From positions 1,361,299 through 1,425,298 of the forward strand of contig NZ_SJPV01000001.1 of NCBI RefSeq assembly GCF_007860135.1: a stretch of DNA of 64,000 bases, written 5' to 3'. The translations under genes and the position numbers were made by a program. How positions within the stretch are numbered: position 1 is the first letter of the stretch; each line of letters begins with the position of its first letter. The notes under the pieces are model-generated. The model did not search any database. It worked only from the letters and a program-made list of their open reading frames with translations, and was not told the DNA's origin. The stretch is from Novipirellula artificiosorum (lineage in GTDB: Bacteria; Planctomycetota; Planctomycetia; Pirellulales; Pirellulaceae). Of the stretch, positions 63,163 to 64,000 are shown piece by piece.

Positions 63163-64000
63163 CCGTGCCGCTGCGGGTCAGCAGAAGCTACAATTCGGTG
63201 ATGCGACGCATCATCTACCTATCGCTGGCAAGCTGGGTCTGCTTTGCTTTTTGGGCCTTGCTTTTCTATTGTTTTTGGCGACTCCAATGGTTGCGGCCTC
63301 ATGGCGTGTGGGCCGTTGCGAGTTTGTCGACGATGTTCGGGCTGTCGCTGTGGTTGGACCTTATCGGGCTTCGGTCTTTGTGGCGAGGCAACAGACGCGT
63401 TGCGGTCGTGGGTTGGATGCTGATCGGAATCGTCCCGCTTGCCTCGTTTGGCGTACATCGCTTGAGCAGCGTCGAGACGTTCCAAAATCGATTGCCAAAT
63501 CGCGTAACGACCCTCGACCGAGTGTCGGCGTGTTGGCTTTCTTCGTTTTTCCACGCTGCTTCGTTGGCTAAGCTTGATCGATCGGTCACGGGACGCCACG
63601 TGGTCCTGCTTGATCAGGGGCAATCAAAGAATCCGAGGGATCTCGTCGCTCAAATGGACGCGCATCTCGAGCAGATGGCAGCTCGGATTGGGCAAGCTCC
63701 GCCCCAACAAATGATTTATTGGGTACGAGGATCGATCCTGGGCATTGATGGCTTTGCCGTGGGGCCATGGGCCTTTTGCAGCCGCAACGAAGATGCTGCG
63801 ACGTTGACCCCCCTCGATCGTCACGAGGTCGCACACTCGCTGGTCTTTACCCTCAGCGGTCCGGATCAAAATCCGCCGCATTTGTTGGTCGAAGGTTGGG
63901 CGGAATCGCAGAGCAATGATGACAAGGCGATGATCGAATCGCTACAGCGAGATCGCAGCGTTCATCGCCATCACCGGATCGATGATTTGGTCCAGCATCC
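63159..64000 (+). CDS. Membrane-anchored HExxH protein, possible zinc metallopeptidase (3' end outside the window)
   Basis: At least 280 residues, open to the end of the window. The ATG at 63159 overlaps the metH stop by 4 bases. Three hydrophobic segments are seen (about 18-40, 50-70 and 81-98), then a soluble region. At 222-226 it has HEVAH, the zinc-binding HExxH motif, and about 18 residues later EGWAE (E245), the spacing and context of a gluzincin third ligand. The first part would anchor it in the membrane, with the peptidase domain probably outside. The coupling to metH is unexplained, and no substrate can be inferred. The 3' end beyond 64000 is needed to classify it. Confidence 0.75.
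   Translation, partial: MTVPLRVSRSYNSVMRRIIYLSLASWVCFAFWALLFYCFWRLQWLRPHGVWAVASLSTMFGLSLWLDLIGLRSLWRGNRRVAVVGWMLIGIVPLASFGVHRLSSVETFQNRLPNRVTTLDRVSACWLSSFFHAASLAKLDRSVTGRHVVLLDQGQSKNPRDLVAQMDAHLEQMAARIGQAPPQQMIYWVRGSILGIDGFAVGPWAFCSRNEDAATLTPLDRHEVAHSLVFTLSGPDQNPPHLLVEGWAESQSNDDKAMIESLQRDRSVHRHHRIDDLVQH

Noticed and set aside
62999-63571. Plus-strand frame crossing the metH end
   Set aside because: It overlaps metH in another frame; the true downstream gene is the one starting at 63159 with helices and HEVAH.

Overview
This 64 kb window looks like a chromosomal segment of a planctomycete, most likely a Pirellulaceae member related to Rhodopirellula or Novipirellula. This is inferred from content, not from a database match. 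The signs are a TIGR03000-type domain protein, a Ser/Thr kinase gene overlapping a planctomycete-style ECF sigma gene, a MoxR/DUF58/BatA/VWA operon with very large membrane proteins, a giant TPR plus alpha-2-macroglobulin protein, LPS biosynthesis (lpxK), an ABC permease fused to a CPBP protease, and intergenic spaces rich in palindromic and tandem repeats. I saw no rRNA, tRNA, CRISPR array, prophage or insertion sequence.

Layout. 1-5.5 kb: the end of a NatA-like ABC ATPase, its permease-CPBP fusion partner, xylulokinase on the minus strand and a divergent solute-binding lipoprotein. 5.9-14.2 kb: one 2765-residue alpha-2-macroglobulin-like protein. 14.4-19.5 kb: HAD phosphatase, Ppx/GppA phosphatase, an exported isoaspartyl methyltransferase and a glycine-rich TIGR03000 protein. 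20-24.7 kb: xerC, small exported proteins and lpxK. 24.7-33.9 kb: Ski2-like helicase, glycerate kinase, Ser/Thr kinase with ECF sigma factor, Dabb and FHA proteins, and a radical SAM protein. 34.1-47.4 kb: the MoxR-VWA gene cluster (seven genes), interrupted by a repeat-filled 0.7 kb spacer. 47.4-52.7 kb: a Pho-box-like direct repeat followed by pstS-pstC-pstA-pstB-phoU. 52.7-55.3 kb: an XPB-like helicase and a DUF790 (Bax1-like) nuclease. 55.5-64 kb: an ArsM-like methyltransferase, a degenerate tyrosine-kinase-type P-loop protein, a one-helix membrane protein, metH, and a truncated membrane-anchored HExxH protein translationally coupled to metH.

How the genes work together. The clearest units are phosphate uptake (pstSCAB-phoU), the MoxR/VWA cluster (a chaperone-like AAA+ ATPase with several von Willebrand factor A membrane proteins), the XPB/Bax1-like helicase-nuclease pair, and the kinase/sigma pair. 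The least ordinary items are the bacterial XPB-DUF790 pair, the alpha-2-macroglobulin with an apparently lost thioester motif and a duplicated TPR/MG module, the heptanucleotide tandem array ending 17 bp before a TTG-initiated VWA gene, a PstA with a 110-residue insertion, and a P-loop protein whose Walker A lysine is arginine. Most start codons were chosen by eye from ribosome-binding sites, signal peptides and family starts, and several remain uncertain.
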